Source: Methanomassiliicoccales archaeon
GTDB lineage: Archaea > Thermoplasmatota > Thermoplasmata > Methanomassiliicoccales > JACIVX01
Direction: 5' to 3'
Length of the DNA stretch: 64,000 bases
NCBI GenBank assembly: GCA_038850735.1
Contig: JAWCLO010000006.1
Span: forward strand, 58,147 to 122,146
The notes under the pieces were generated by a model. It did no database searches and was not told where the DNA came from. It worked only from the letters and a program-made list of their open reading frames with translations. The translations under genes were made by a program, and so were the position numbers. Shown here in pieces: positions 51,781-62,146 of the stretch (position 1 is its first letter; each line of letters begins with the position of its first letter).

Positions 51781-53979
51781 TCACCTGTACGCTCCTAGTT
51801 CCTCCCAACCCGCCTTAACCTTCTGCAAATTCTTTCCGATGTTCTCATACTGTCTTATTACATCTTTGTCGACCGACGCACGCACAACTCTCAACGCTGC
51901 TTCGAAATGTCTACTCTCCACGATGCACGCATCCTTATTTTCCCTCAGTGCAGTCATCGCCGCCTCTCTACAGAGATTCTCGAGGTCAGCTCCGACGTAT
52001 CCTTCGGTTTTCTCGGCAAGCAACTCGATATCAACATCTTTTAAAGGCATGGATCTCGTGTGGATCTTCAGAATGGATATTCTCGAGCTCAGATCTGGCA
52101 CGGGTATATAGACTATTCGATCGAATCTACCAGGCCTCAAGATGGCTGGATCTACAATGTCAGGGCGGTTTGTAGCTGCGATCACGGTCACACGGTCGAG
52201 GGTCTCAAGGCCGTCCATGCTTGTCAACAACTGGTTCACAACCCTTTCAATAACCTTCGTATCTCCGCCAAACCCTCTCCTCGGTGCGATGGCATCGATT
52301 TCGTCAAGGAATACGATGGAAGGGGCTACCTGCTTTGCGCGTTTGAAAATCTGTCTAACCGCTTTTTCACTTTCTCCAACCCACTTGCTCATAATCTCTG
52401 GACCTTTGATAGAAATGAAATTTGCCTTCGACTCTGTAGCCACAGCTTTAGCAATGAGAGTCTTTCCAGTACCAGGCGGACCGTAAAGAAGGATCCCCTT
52501 AGGCGGTCTGATCCCCATCCGTCGAAATGCCTCTGGGTTTTCGAGGGGCATCTCGACCATCTCCTTCAACTGCCTTTTGACATCTTCAAGACCACCTATG
52601 TCATCCCAGGTGACACGAGGAATCTCGATGAGAACTTCTCTCATAGCGCTTGGCTCGACTTCTTTCAAAGCCTCATCAAAATCTCTTGCTGTAACTTTCA
52701 TCTTTTCAAGCAACTCGGGTGGAACGGGTTTATCTAGATCCAATTCCGGAACGTGTCGTGCAAGGCATTTCATGGCCGCTTCTCTTGCCAAGGCAGCAAG
52801 ATCGGCGCCTACGAATCCATGCGTCAGGCCCGCGTATTTGTCAAGATCGACGTCTTCAGCAAGCGGCATGCCACGTGTATGTATCTGGAGAATTTCTTTT
52901 CTGCCTTCCTTCGTAGGTACGCCGATTTCAATTTCTCTATCAAACCTCCCCGGTCTTCTGAGCGCTGGATCGAGGGCATCCTCACGGTTCGTCGCGCCTA
53001 TGACAATAACCTGTCCTCTCCCGCCAAGTCCATCCATGAGCGTTAGAAGCTGTGCAACCACCCTCCTTTCAACCTCGCCCTGAACCTCCTCTCTCTTTGG
53101 AGCGATCGAATCTATTTCGTCGATGAATATGATCGATGGAGCGTTCTTTTCTGCCTCTTCGAACTTCTCACGCAGTTTCTGTTCACTTTGTCCGTAGTAT
53201 TTGCTCATAATTTCGGGACCTTGTATTGCATAGAAATTTGCACCCGCTTCGTTCGCCACTGCTTTTGCAATAAGAGTCTTACCCGTACCAGGCGGTCCGT
53301 AGAGCAGCACGCCTTTGGGGGGATCGATTCCAAGTCTATCAAAGAGCTCGGGGTGCTTCAAAGGAAGCTCGATCATTTCCCGAACTCTTTGTAGCTCTGC
53401 TTCGAGGCCACCGATATCATCATAGGTTACAGAGGGCGTTACAATTTCAGTAGTTTCAGCTGGTTCGGTTTTGACAGCCAACTCCGTGTGCTCGCCCACA
53501 ACTACGACACCCGCTGGCTGTGTATTAACGACGATGAAGGGCAAAAAGCCGCCCATGAGTGCGATATTGGGAATAATGATCTCATCGCCTTTGATCAGCG
53601 GCCTATTAATGAGCCCCTTTCTAAAGAGCTCCTCCACCCCCTGCCCGAACCTCACCTTCTTCCCCTGAGGAATCTTCGGTGCCACTACAACTTTGGAGGC
53701 GGGCTGGGGATCTGCCCTCGTTACAGTCACCTTCTCTCCTATCGAAACGCCCGCGTTAGACCTGATCATACCATCGATGCGTATGATCCCTTTCCCCTCG
53801 TCCTCTTGAGAGGCCCTAAACACTTTTGCCACGGTTTTTTTCTTCCCAATGATCTCTATGACATCACCGACTTCGACGCCAAGCTCCTTTCTAGTCTTTG
53901 CATCAATTCTAGCCCTTCCAAGGCCAACTTCAGACTGGTGCTGGGCACGCGCGACCCTCAGGGTGACGGACTCAACCAT
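51781..53979 (-). CDS. cdc48: CDC48/VAT AAA+ ATPase
   Basis: A 732-residue unfoldase with the N-terminal double-psi barrel (VTLRVARA...[12 protein letters not shown]), D1 Walker [20 protein letters not shown] with [12 protein letters not shown], and D2 Walker [20 protein letters not shown] with [11 protein letters not shown]. Both P-loops, arginine fingers and sensor regions look intact. It unfolds proteins for degradation or complex disassembly, usually with the proteasome. The ATG at 53979 is chosen because GGGGATAAG lies upstream; a longer form to 54039 is unlikely. Confidence 0.95.
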   Translation of the reverse strand: MVESVTLRVARAQHQSEVGLGRARIDAKTRKELGVEVGDVIEIIGKKKTVAKVFRASQEDEGKGIIRIDGMIRSNAGVSIGEKVTVTRADPQPASKVVVAPKIPQGKKVRFGQGVEELFRKGLINRPLIKGDEIIIPNIALMGGFLPFIVVNTQPAGVVVVGEHTELAVKTEPAETTEIVTPSVTYDDIGGLEAELQRVREMIELPLKHPELFDRLGIDPPKGVLLYGPPGTGKTLIAKAVANEAGANFYAIQGPEIMSKYYGQSEQKLREKFEEAEKNAPSIIFIDEIDSIAPKREEVQGEVERRVVAQLLTLMDGLGGRGQVIVIGATNREDALDPALRRPGRFDREIEIGVPTKEGRKEILQIHTRGMPLAEDVDLDKYAGLTHGFVGADLAALAREAAMKCLARHVPELDLDKPVPPELLEKMKVTARDFDEALKEVEPSAMREVLIEIPRVTWDDIGGLEDVKRQLKEMVEMPLENPEAFRRMGIRPPKGILLYGPPGTGKTLIAKAVATESKANFISIKGPEIMSKWVGESEKAVRQIFKRAKQVAPSIVFLDEIDAIAPRRGFGGDTKVIERVVNQLLTSMDGLETLDRVTVIAATNRPDIVDPAILRPGRFDRIVYIPVPDLSSRISILKIHTRSMPLKDVDIELLAEKTEGYVGADLENLCREAAMTALRENKDACIVESRHFEAALRVVRASVDKDVIRQYENIGKNLQKVKAGWEELGAYR

Positions 53980-54121
53980 CTTATCCCCACATCCTTTCGT
54001 CTTCACAATGCGGTGGCATCTATTAAAGTTTCTCCACACTGGCCCAAATATCGTTCTTATGTGGGAATATCAAGATAGAATTTTGCAAAGGGTTAATTTG
54101 AGGGGATGTAATGGCCCAAGC

Positions 54122-54985
54122 ATGCGAATGGATGCGGAATGTGTGCCGTGCCTTCTCGGACGCGTCCTTTATGAAACGAGGCTGTGTCTGCCAGATAAAA
54201 AAGAAGAGGTGATGGAGGAATGTTTGAAGGTACTTTGCAGAGAGTTCAGACCTGGTGTCAATTCAGCACAAGTTGCCACGAGGGTACACAAACGCGCATA
54301 TGAATTATTATGTTCCGACCCGTATAAAGATCTAAAAAAGAAGAGCAATTTGGCGGCAGCCTCACTCCTCGAACGGGCAAAAGATTTTGTGAGTAAGTCG
54401 AAAGATCGGCTTGAAGCAGCGTGTCTTTGTTCCATCGCAGGCAACGTGCTGGATTTTGGAATTCGTATGTCTGTCGAAAGGCCAGATGCATTTGCTGATG
54501 CCTTTGATTCGATTATTGCGCAGGGACTTAATGTCAATGATGTACAATCGATGAGGAAAATTTTGGAAGAAGCCGAGAGGATTGTTTATCTCTTCGATAA
54601 CTGCGGTGAAATCATTTTTGACAAGCTCCTCATCGAAGAGGTCAAGTCGTTCGGAACAAAAGTGACTGGCGTGGTAAAAGGGAAACCGATCCTTACTGAC
54701 GCAACGTGGGAAGACGCAGTTGAAACTTCGGTCGCATCAATTCTCGACAAACTAGAAACGACGGGCATGTTTGCGATCGGCGTCGATGTTTCAAGATTGA
54801 ACCCCTTCTTAAGGAAGCAGTTTGAAGATGCGGACCTTATCATATCAAAAGGGATGGCCAATTTCGAAGCCCTATCGGACTGCTCATTTGCTCCAGTTGC
54901 TTACATCCTGCGCGCAAAATGTCGCCCAGTGGCGCACGCCATTGGTGCGAACATCAACGACAATGTCGTCCGCGTGGTCTTATGA
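54122..54985 (+). CDS. DUF89 family metal-dependent phosphatase
   Basis: A 287-residue protein of the DUF89/damage-control phosphatase family. The N-terminal A-E-C-V-P-C-L-L motif, G-N-V-L-D-F-G-I near ~110, Y-L-F-D-N-C-G-E-I-I-F-D near 158 (metal-binding Asp/Asn) and S-K-G-M-A-N-F-E near 240 are all typical. These enzymes dephosphorylate damaged sugar phosphates or metabolites. The ATG at 54122 is chosen on family alignment; the frame is open upstream through the CDC48 promoter region and is a shadow there. Confidence 0.88.
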   Translation: MRMDAECVPCLLGRVLYETRLCLPDKKEEVMEECLKVLCREFRPGVNSAQVATRVHKRAYELLCSDPYKDLKKKSNLAAASLLERAKDFVSKSKDRLEAACLCSIAGNVLDFGIRMSVERPDAFADAFDSIIAQGLNVNDVQSMRKILEEAERIVYLFDNCGEIIFDKLLIEEVKSFGTKVTGVVKGKPILTDATWEDAVETSVASILDKLETTGMFAIGVDVSRLNPFLRKQFEDADLIISKGMANFEALSDCSFAPVAYILRAKCRPVAHAIGANINDNVVRVVL

Positions 54986-55019
54986 CTTGCGCTTCAAGAA
55001 ATGGGGTTGGTGATTGTTT

Positions 55020-56078
55020 GTGAGAATCGATTCAATTGATATTATGAAGATTTGCTTGAAGCGAAAGGAACCGTTTCGAATTGCCACTGGAACATCAAAA
55101 GACGTCATAAATTTCATCATTTTGCTGAAATCCGGGGAACTTACTGGGATCGGTGTTGCGGTGCCGAATCTTGTGACGGGTGAGACAGACGACTCCGTTC
55201 TTTATGCTATCCAGACGATTTGTAGCGAAGTGAGGGGATTGGATGCAGAGAAACTCGAGGAAATTCACAACCTGATGAATGAGGTGATACCGAGATCACC
55301 GGCAGTTGCATGTGGCTTCGATCTTGCACTTTACGATCTCGTGGCGAAGTCTGAAGGTAAGGAAGTCTGTGATATCCTAGGGCGAAACAAAATGACGATC
55401 GAAACCTCATATACATTGGGCATTGCCCCTCTTCGTGAAACTATTGAAAAAGCACGCATCGCCGTGGGACATGGATTTCATATTCTAAAGGTGAAGGTTG
55501 GGCTCAATGTTGAAGAAGATATCAGGAGAATAGCGGCATTGAGGGAGGTTTTTGGAAGGCAAGTGGTGATGAGAATCGATGCGAACCAAGGATATAGCTT
55601 CGAGGAAGCGGATAAGTTCCTCCAGGCGGTCGAGCCCTTTGACATCGAATTCGTTGAGCAGCCGGTAAAAGCTGTAGAACTGCGAGCCCTGGAAAAGCTT
55701 GCATCACGTTCATCAATCCCAATCATGGCAGATGAATCGGCAAAGAGTCTCCAGGACGTAGAGAAAATTGTCGCTGAGAATCTTGCAAGCATGGTAAATA
55801 TAAAACTCGTAAAGTTCGGAGGGGTCTTTCAATCGAGGCTCGTCGATGAACTCTGTTGCGATCATGGACTGAAAACGCAGGTTGGTTGCATGTCTGAATG
55901 TCAGGCCTCAATAGCAGGGGGGCTCCATTTTTCGTTGTCGGGGCGCTCTGTCGAATATGCCGATCTGGATTCACATTTCTTTTTTATTAATGATCCTACG
56001 GAGGGTGTGAAGTTCGATCGTGGTTTCTTGTATCCCAGTGGGAGGCCAGGATTGGGCACGAAATTGCTCGGGATTTGA
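55020..56078 (+). CDS. Enolase-superfamily enzyme, dipeptide epimerase-like
   Basis: A 352-residue mandelate-racemase/muconate-lactonizing-group enzyme. The K-x-K motif (ILKVKVG near 160), metal ligands in MRIDANQGY (~190), EFVEQP (~216) and MADES (~240) and a downstream NIKL lysine are all in place, matching L-Ala-D/L-Glu epimerase-type proteins. The substrate is uncertain. The GTG at 55020 has GGTGAT six bases upstream and is preferred to the TTG at 55014. It follows the DUF89 gene by ~35 bases, probably in one operon. Confidence 0.85.
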   Translation: MRIDSIDIMKICLKRKEPFRIATGTSKDVINFIILLKSGELTGIGVAVPNLVTGETDDSVLYAIQTICSEVRGLDAEKLEEIHNLMNEVIPRSPAVACGFDLALYDLVAKSEGKEVCDILGRNKMTIETSYTLGIAPLRETIEKARIAVGHGFHILKVKVGLNVEEDIRRIAALREVFGRQVVMRIDANQGYSFEEADKFLQAVEPFDIEFVEQPVKAVELRALEKLASRSSIPIMADESAKSLQDVEKIVAENLASMVNIKLVKFGGVFQSRLVDELCCDHGLKTQVGCMSECQASIAGGLHFSLSGRSVEYADLDSHFFFINDPTEGVKFDRGFLYPSGRPGLGTKLLGI

Positions 56079-56195
56079 TACATGAAACCGAAGAAGCAAT
56101 AGCTCCACGCAACGATATCTAGCGCAGGTAAAATCAGTTGTTTTTTTATTTTTTATTCACATATCACGATTCGACGCTATCGAGGAGAGATAGGA

Positions 56196-57263
56196 TTGAA
56201 GAAAATCAATCAAGCGGTGATCTTGGCAGGCGGTGAGGGTCAAAGATTGAGACCCCTCACAAACACAAGGCCGAAGCCGTTGTTACCAGTCCTAGACAGA
56301 CCCTGCCTAGATTATGTGATTGAATCGCTAGCTAGAGCAGGTATTACCGACATTTTTCTTACCTGTTCTTACCGATCTAGCGATATCGTGGATGCTGTTG
56401 GCAACGGCGAGAAACTAGGAGTTAATATTATTTATTCATTTGAAGAAGAGCCGATGGGGACTGCAGGCGCAGTGAAGCTTTTGCAGGATAAGCTAGACGA
56501 AAGGTTTATTGTAGCAAGCGGCGACGTGCTTGCAGATGTCGATATTACGGCGCTTGTCAACTTCCATGATGAAAAAAGCGCCGAGGCCACGCTTGCACTT
56601 ACTGAGGTGAGCAGACCCGAGGAATTTGGAATAGTTGAGATAGATGAGCTCGGGAAAATACTAAGATTTAAGGAAAAACCAGCTAAAGAAGAGATTTTTT
56701 CAAATCTTGTCAATGCTGGGATTTACGTGCTTGAGAGGGGAGTTTTGGAGGAGATACCCTTCGAAGAGAAATTCGATTTTTCGAAAAACCTCTTTCCAAA
56801 GCTTTTGGCGAATGGGAGAGGAGTTTATGGGTACAAGATTTCAGGCTTGTGGAAAGATATAGGAAGACCGTTTGATCTACTAGAAGCAAACCTCCTCATG
56901 GCACAGCGCATTAACAGGCAATCTGAAAAGGCAATCTATGGCGCGCAAATCGAGCGCGATCAGGGGGGAAATGTTGAGCCCCTAGAAGATTCTTTTCTTG
57001 GAAGGGATGTGAGACTCGGCTCTACTTCAAGAATCACTTCTTCGGTCATTGGTAGAGAGAGCACGATTGGGGAGAGAACAGAGATCATCGATTCCCTTAT
57101 ACTCGCGCGCTGCACAATTTTTGAAGAATGCATGATTGAGCATTGCGTTGTAGGCGAGGGTTGTGTCATTGGTCCTCGTGTCAATATCTCGGGGTGCGTT
57201 CTAGGTGATGGCGTGCTGGTTGAAGGGCCTCTCTCCTTAAAAGACGTCGTAAAGGAACCTTAG
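56196..57263 (+). CDS. Sugar-1-phosphate nucleotidyltransferase
   Basis: A 355-residue enzyme. The N-terminal nucleotidyltransferase domain has L-A-G-G-E-G-Q-R-L-R-P-L-T and K-P-L-L-P-V (residues ~10-32) and the sugar-binding S-G-D-V-L-A-D loop near 107. The C-terminal ~100 residues form a left-handed beta-helix with repeated I-G motifs. It makes NDP-hexoses for surface glycans; base and sugar specificity are not predictable. It is the nearest NDP-sugar enzyme to the glycosyltransferase cluster. The TTG start at 56196 follows GGAGAGATAG. Confidence 0.9.
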   Translation: MKKINQAVILAGGEGQRLRPLTNTRPKPLLPVLDRPCLDYVIESLARAGITDIFLTCSYRSSDIVDAVGNGEKLGVNIIYSFEEEPMGTAGAVKLLQDKLDERFIVASGDVLADVDITALVNFHDEKSAEATLALTEVSRPEEFGIVEIDELGKILRFKEKPAKEEIFSNLVNAGIYVLERGVLEEIPFEEKFDFSKNLFPKLLANGRGVYGYKISGLWKDIGRPFDLLEANLLMAQRINRQSEKAIYGAQIERDQGGNVEPLEDSFLGRDVRLGSTSRITSSVIGRESTIGERTEIIDSLILARCTIFEECMIEHCVVGEGCVIGPRVNISGCVLGDGVLVEGPLSLKDVVKEP

Positions 57264-57324
57264 TTGGGGGCAATATGTTCTCTCAAAATCGGTATACTTT
57301 GTCGTTTCTGTTAAATAGTAGTTT

Positions 57325-58221
57325 ATGAATCGCCCCCAAGTGAAGGCCAAATACGAAGCAGCGCTCATCGCAGCAGGCTTCATCTGGGGTACTTCGTTTG
57401 TTTCGGCAAAGATAGGCGTTGAAAGTATCGATCCTTTCCTCTTCTCATTTCTGCGCTTTCTATTTGCTTCGATTCTTTTTATCATCGTTCTCTTAATCTT
57501 TGGAAAATTCGATTTGAGACTTTTTGGCGATAAGCTCATATGGGCTATCGCAGGTTTCAATTCGGTCGCACTGGAGCTGCAGCATCTTGGCATGACAATG
57601 ACTACCGCGACGAACGCAGTGTTGCTTGTCGATATCAATGTGGTCTTTGTCGCAATTTTGGCTTTCTTCATACTTTCTGAACGAATAACGCTGAGTGTAA
57701 TTTGTGGTCTAATTCTTGGTCTCTTGGGTGTCGTGGTAGTATCAACGAACGGTGATCTTTCATTAGTACTATCAGGAAGTTTCTCTGGAAACGCCCTAGT
57801 CTTTGCGGCTGGTATACTATGGGCGTTCTACATAGTCTATCAGAAAAAAGTGCTTATGAAGGAAATAGACGTTCTTTTGGTGACATCAAATGTCATTCTT
57901 GCGACAACAATCATTCTATTTCCGCTAACTCTGATCTTCGTTCACGATTACACATTGAATTTGATTGGTTTGGAGAGTTCTTTATATACTGGAATTCTGT
58001 GCACCGCCTTGGCCTTTTTCCTTTATAATTTCGGTCTAAGAGGCACAGGGGCAACAATGGCTTCGATCATACTCTTGTTGGAAATTGTTTTTGCTATGTT
58101 GTTCGCTTTTATCGTGCTCAACGAAGTGCCAAGTTATATTACGCTGATAGGGGGCGTACTCATCATTGCAGCAATCTTACTGGTATCATTCAAACGAAAC
58201 GAAAATGAAAAAGGAGATTGA
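57325..58221 (+). CDS. EamA/DMT-family transporter
   Basis: A 298-residue protein with ten predicted membrane spans in two EamA repeats, opening with G-F-I-W-G-T-S-F-V-S and containing G-V-V-V-V-S-T and G-I-L-W-A-F-Y segments. It is a drug/metabolite exporter or importer; the substrate is unknown. Confidence 0.88.
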   Translation: MNRPQVKAKYEAALIAAGFIWGTSFVSAKIGVESIDPFLFSFLRFLFASILFIIVLLIFGKFDLRLFGDKLIWAIAGFNSVALELQHLGMTMTTATNAVLLVDINVVFVAILAFFILSERITLSVICGLILGLLGVVVVSTNGDLSLVLSGSFSGNALVFAAGILWAFYIVYQKKVLMKEIDVLLVTSNVILATTIILFPLTLIFVHDYTLNLIGLESSLYTGILCTALAFFLYNFGLRGTGATMASIILLLEIVFAMLFAFIVLNEVPSYITLIGGVLIIAAILLVSFKRNENEKGD

Positions 58222-58228
58222 AAGAGAG

Positions 58229-58624
58229 TCACGAGGAGTATTTTGACAAAACCTCCTGAGCTCTCTCCAGCTGATCGACGCCGATGGCGACCTCCTCTTT
58301 TTGTGTTCTTGCGCCAAGAATAAAGATCGACTCGATGTTGATGCCTGCCCTTGCGAGTTTTTTTGTTACTTTCGATAACTCCCCTGGTCTGTCGCTCAAT
58401 GATACGACGAGGACATCTCTCTCGGAGAATTCCAGACCCGCGTTTTTCAGTGCGGTCTTGGCGCTGTTCTCATCATCCGTAATTACTCGGATCATCGGCC
58501 TATTCGATCCCATATCGGTCGAGATTCCACGTATGTTTACCGAGTTTTTAGCAAGAACCTCAGCAATTCGTGCAACTTCCCCAGGTCGATTTTGCACATA
58601 AATCTCGAATTGTTTCATCATCAT
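58229..58624 (-). CDS. Tandem ACT-domain protein
   Basis: A 131-residue protein of two ACT domains (F-E-I-Y-V-Q-N-R-P-G-E-V-A-R-I-A and V-L-V-V-S-L-S-D-R-P-G-E-L-S-K-V), a free-standing amino-acid sensor found in many archaea. Three ATG codons in a row (58624, 58621, 58618) start the frame. The ligand and target are unknown. Confidence 0.88.
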   Translation of the reverse strand: MMMKQFEIYVQNRPGEVARIAEVLAKNSVNIRGISTDMGSNRPMIRVITDDENSAKTALKNAGLEFSERDVLVVSLSDRPGELSKVTKKLARAGINIESIFILGARTQKEEVAIGVDQLERAQEVLSKYSS

Positions 58625-58734
58625 TAAACTAATATTTCATCTTCATGCTAAAATACTCTTTGAAGATCTGCGAATAGAAGATCGATCAGGGCGCTTGACG
58701 AAGAAATAATAAGGTTGTTGGCAATGCGTTCTTA

Positions 58735-59646
58735 ATGACTCCTCAACATCTGGTTGCCGCCATTACGGTCAACTGGAGAAGACCCAAAGAGACAGTCAGG
58801 TGCATCCATTCATTGAAGAACGGCGGAATTGAAAATCTCAGGATAATTGTCGTGGATAATGGATCGGGTGCAGATGATGTGAATTATATCAGAAATCAAA
58901 CACCAGATGTTGAGATTTTGGTTATGAATAGCAACGTTGGGTATGCAAAGGGCATAAATGCCGGAATAGTTGAGGCCTCAAAAGGAAATCCAGATTATAT
59001 TTTGGTGATGAACAACGACGCATATGGGGCTCCTGGGTTCCTAAGTCGAATGATTGAAGGATTTAGAAGCCATCCTAGAGCTGGCATCGTCGGTCCGAAA
59101 ATTCTATATCAAGACGGCAAAACTATTTGGTATGCTGGCGGTGCATTCAATCGGTGGTTTGGATATAGTCGTCATCTGGAGATGGATTCGGAGGATATCG
59201 GATATCGCGAAGACAAAGAAGTTGATTTCGTGACTGGATGTGCGATGCTTGTGAAACGGGAGGTGTTTGACGAGGTGGGTTTGTTTGATGAGGAATATGA
59301 GATGTACGTTGAAGACCTCGATCTTTGTTTACGCGCTCAGAGGCGAGGATATGAGCTGTGGTATATTCCTTCCGCCATAGTTTATCATGAAGTATCAAGC
59401 TCTTTGGGTATTGCTGGTACAAATACGATGACGCCGTTCAAAGCGTATCGATATGCAAGGAATATGTTCCTTCTTATTGAGAAAAATATGATGGGGCTCA
59501 AGTTCCTGACATGCATCATTGGACAATTCGTAATATCCCTTCCTTACTTCATGATGTTGATCGCGCTTCAGCGATCTGAAGGTGCGCATACAGCCTACCT
59601 CAAGGGCGTTGTGTGCGGTCTGAAATATATAATCAAGAGGAGATGA
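58735..59646 (+). CDS. Family 2 glycosyltransferase (rhamnosyltransferase-like)
   Basis: A 303-residue GT2 enzyme with V-V-D-N-G-S-G near residue 42, the metal-binding M-N-N-D-A (~88) and the acidic E-D-L-D-L-C-L-R-A segment (~194), typical of rhamnosyl- or hexosyltransferases of surface polysaccharides. A short C-terminal hydrophobic helix may anchor it. It is coupled to the GT-C gene five bases downstream. Confidence 0.88.
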   Translation: MTPQHLVAAITVNWRRPKETVRCIHSLKNGGIENLRIIVVDNGSGADDVNYIRNQTPDVEILVMNSNVGYAKGINAGIVEASKGNPDYILVMNNDAYGAPGFLSRMIEGFRSHPRAGIVGPKILYQDGKTIWYAGGAFNRWFGYSRHLEMDSEDIGYREDKEVDFVTGCAMLVKREVFDEVGLFDEEYEMYVEDLDLCLRAQRRGYELWYIPSAIVYHEVSSSLGIAGTNTMTPFKAYRYARNMFLLIEKNMMGLKFLTCIIGQFVISLPYFMMLIALQRSEGAHTAYLKGVVCGLKYIIKRR

Positions 59647-59650
59647 ATCC

Positions 59651-61111
59651 TTGAGATTCCGAGCTTTGCGACCGTTCGCATATCATTTTCTGAGTTTAGC
59701 GGATACCTCGTTATTCGGGAGGCTAAAAGGAATTTGCATATTCATCATAGTAGGTCTTGCGGTCAGGCTTCTTATTGCTCCTTGGACATCGTGTCCATAC
59801 GACATTTATCCCTTTTACAGAGGGCTCATAGATATACTATCTGGCGTTGGAATTTACAGCCACGCTTACTTTTCGTATCCCCCTCTTTCAATTCTAGTGA
59901 TATCCCCATCTATCGCAATTCTTTCCCTATTCTTTGATCCAATCAATTTCGGATCTTTCCAACCATCAATGATAGAGGTGTCACATGTAACCGGGATGCT
60001 TGTCCCCTTTGTCACCCATCCTCTGTTCAATCTGTTTTTCAAATTGCCATTGATTATCGCCGATCTTGTTCTTGGACTGAGCATCTATGAATTTGTCAAA
60101 GAAAAGTGGAACGTGACAGATGCAAGAAAAGCCTTCATCCTGTGGTTCCTCAATCCTCTCGTTATCTGGGTGAGTTCTGTTGCGGGGCAAATCGACGTAT
60201 TGCCTGCAGCAATGACTTTGATTTCTATGGTATATTTCTATCGAAGGCGCTACTTCTTTTCAGGAGTGGCGCTGGGATTAGGCGTCCTTTTCAAAGTGTA
60301 TCCCATCTATCTCTTCATTTTTTATTTTGTTTTTCTTCTGTCGGTTGCGCTTAATGGGAGTACTATCAAATCAGTTCTGCGAAAATTCTGTCAATGCTGC
60401 TCGATGATTTGTGGCGGCCTTGTGAGCGGCGCTATACTCATCCCCTTTTTTCTAGCTTCGACAAACATGCTTGACTTCGTCTTCAGGAGAACTGGATCAA
60501 CAAGCTATGGAGGTCTCAATCTGTGGTTCTTTATACCAGCTCTCCCAAGCGAGGGTCTTCTTCCCAGCGTGCTACCGATTGTTATCGACTTCCCCCTACT
60601 CATTTTTATTTCGATAATTGTCCTTGCCTTTGTAGTGTCAGCCATAATTTCAAGGTTTTATTTCAATCAGGATCGCGATGAACTGATCATGCTCGTTACT
60701 GGCAATCTTGCGATTATCGGTCTTATCATGTTCCTGCAGCCTGTTACAAACCCCCAGCACATGCTTTGGCTCTTCCCCTTTTTACTCATTTTATCGGCAT
60801 CGGATGCAAGATTCGAGAGAAAATTCTATTTGCTCACCATCGTTTCGCTTCTTTATTTCATATGGCTTCAAACCGCATTTGCCCTCATTTATCCTCTTGT
60901 CGTGTATACGCCCGTTGGTGGCATCGAAGTTGTGAACGATCTCATCACTCGGTATTATGTTACAGAAGGCATTTTTTCGCGCCAGACACTCGTCATTAGC
61001 TCAGCAATGGTGGGTGGATTAGTAATACTTTCAGTGCTCATGCCTAAGAAATACGATTTCGTTGATAAGCTATGGGACAGATTGAAAATTGCATGGGGGC
61101 ACTTGCCATGA
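59651..61111 (+). CDS. GT-C-type membrane glycosyltransferase (GT87-like)
   Basis: A 486-residue polytopic protein with about 10-12 membrane spans. The first extracytoplasmic loop (CPYDIYPFYRG) carries the acidic residue expected of GT-C enzymes that use lipid-linked sugars. It probably adds mannose or another hexose to a glycan on the outer face of the membrane. The TTG at 59651 follows GAGGAGATG. Its stop overlaps the next start as ATGA. Confidence 0.8.
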   Translation: MRFRALRPFAYHFLSLADTSLFGRLKGICIFIIVGLAVRLLIAPWTSCPYDIYPFYRGLIDILSGVGIYSHAYFSYPPLSILVISPSIAILSLFFDPINFGSFQPSMIEVSHVTGMLVPFVTHPLFNLFFKLPLIIADLVLGLSIYEFVKEKWNVTDARKAFILWFLNPLVIWVSSVAGQIDVLPAAMTLISMVYFYRRRYFFSGVALGLGVLFKVYPIYLFIFYFVFLLSVALNGSTIKSVLRKFCQCCSMICGGLVSGAILIPFFLASTNMLDFVFRRTGSTSYGGLNLWFFIPALPSEGLLPSVLPIVIDFPLLIFISIIVLAFVVSAIISRFYFNQDRDELIMLVTGNLAIIGLIMFLQPVTNPQHMLWLFPFLLILSASDARFERKFYLLTIVSLLYFIWLQTAFALIYPLVVYTPVGGIEVVNDLITRYYVTEGIFSRQTLVISSAMVGGLVILSVLMPKKYDFVDKLWDRLKIAWGHLP

Positions 61112-62139
61112 GGTTCCGTACGGCCGCACTATCGCTACTTGTCATTTTCATCTTCATCGAAAGCGTTTTCATAAATACCGGAATATCGGATCCTAATCTA
61201 GAATTGAAGGCAACTACTAAAGATGGCGACGGCATTGATGTTGAGATCACATACGAATTAACTGCAACCCAAAAATATGCCGATTTTAATCTTATATGCT
61301 TTCCTGTTTCACAATACCGCAATGATGCAATCTATCTCTTTGAAGATCCGAAGTTTACAGACGTCGACCTTGCAAGAAGTATTTATGGACTTTACGATCA
61401 TCTCCGTGCGGAATTGCGACTTCTCGGAGCAGAAAACGACATCAGGGTCGTGAGTCTTGCCCCCCTCTTGGAGATTTTTTCGGGAGATCCAGCCACTGTC
61501 ATTCTTGCAGGCGGCATTCCAAATGCAACGAATTTTGCGCTAAGCGCGCTTAACTGGGTAGAAAAAGGTGGGGTATTAATCACTCTTGGAAATCAGTCGA
61601 TCCCCTTCCTGGCGAAGGTATCGCAGGGAAGTTGGGTTGGCGAGGAAGTATTCTTGCGAATGCGCTTCCAGCCCATCGCGGTAAGGTATTCTGACAATCT
61701 AGTGGCAACTCCAATTGCGGAAGCTTTTGATTTCAAAGCGACTGCTCCGATGATGGGCATATTCGTAGAGGACGTACAGCGATACGGTGGACAGATTATT
61801 GGCTATTATTTAGATGAAGACAAACGCCTCGCCTCTCTTGCATTTATCCCAATTGGTAAAGGAGTTCTCCTCGCATTTTCCGGTCCAATCACGGCCCCCT
61901 ATCTTACCAGTTCTGAGGATGCCATTGCATGTGATATTGCCAGAATCATTGTTAGCCAGCTTCCTTGGATATCTGGGCAAATTCAATCGAAAAATCTAGC
62001 CGGAAGAGCGAGCGAGATCAATGGCACAGTACGCTTTCATTTTGAAGAGGCACATGCGATTTCAGTTTTTGCGTTCTCACGACTTACTACAATGCCGATT
62101 TATGCAAGAGTCATCGTCGAAATACATGGCGCAGAGTAG
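61108..62139 (+). CDS. Secreted or membrane-anchored protein of the glycan locus
   Basis: A 343-residue protein with an N-terminal hydrophobic helix (residues ~5-22) and a mature part containing a Rossmann-like segment (ATVILAGGIPNATNFALSALNWVEKGGVLITLG, in outline at ~125-160), then beta-rich stretches. It resembles extracytoplasmic GATase-like or glycan-linked proteins but no family is certain. It is coupled to the GT-C gene by an ATGA overlap. Confidence 0.65.
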   Translation: MRFRTAALSLLVIFIFIESVFINTGISDPNLELKATTKDGDGIDVEITYELTATQKYADFNLICFPVSQYRNDAIYLFEDPKFTDVDLARSIYGLYDHLRAELRLLGAENDIRVVSLAPLLEIFSGDPATVILAGGIPNATNFALSALNWVEKGGVLITLGNQSIPFLAKVSQGSWVGEEVFLRMRFQPIAVRYSDNLVATPIAEAFDFKATAPMMGIFVEDVQRYGGQIIGYYLDEDKRLASLAFIPIGKGVLLAFSGPITAPYLTSSEDAIACDIARIIVSQLPWISGQIQSKNLAGRASEINGTVRFHFEEAHAISVFAFSRLTTMPIYARVIVEIHGAE

Positions 62140-62146
62140 TTGATCA

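Noticed and set aside
53849..54121. Upstream extension of the DUF89 gene
   Set aside because: It is antisense to the CDC48 N-terminus; DUF89 proteins begin with the M-D-A-E-C-x-P-C segment.
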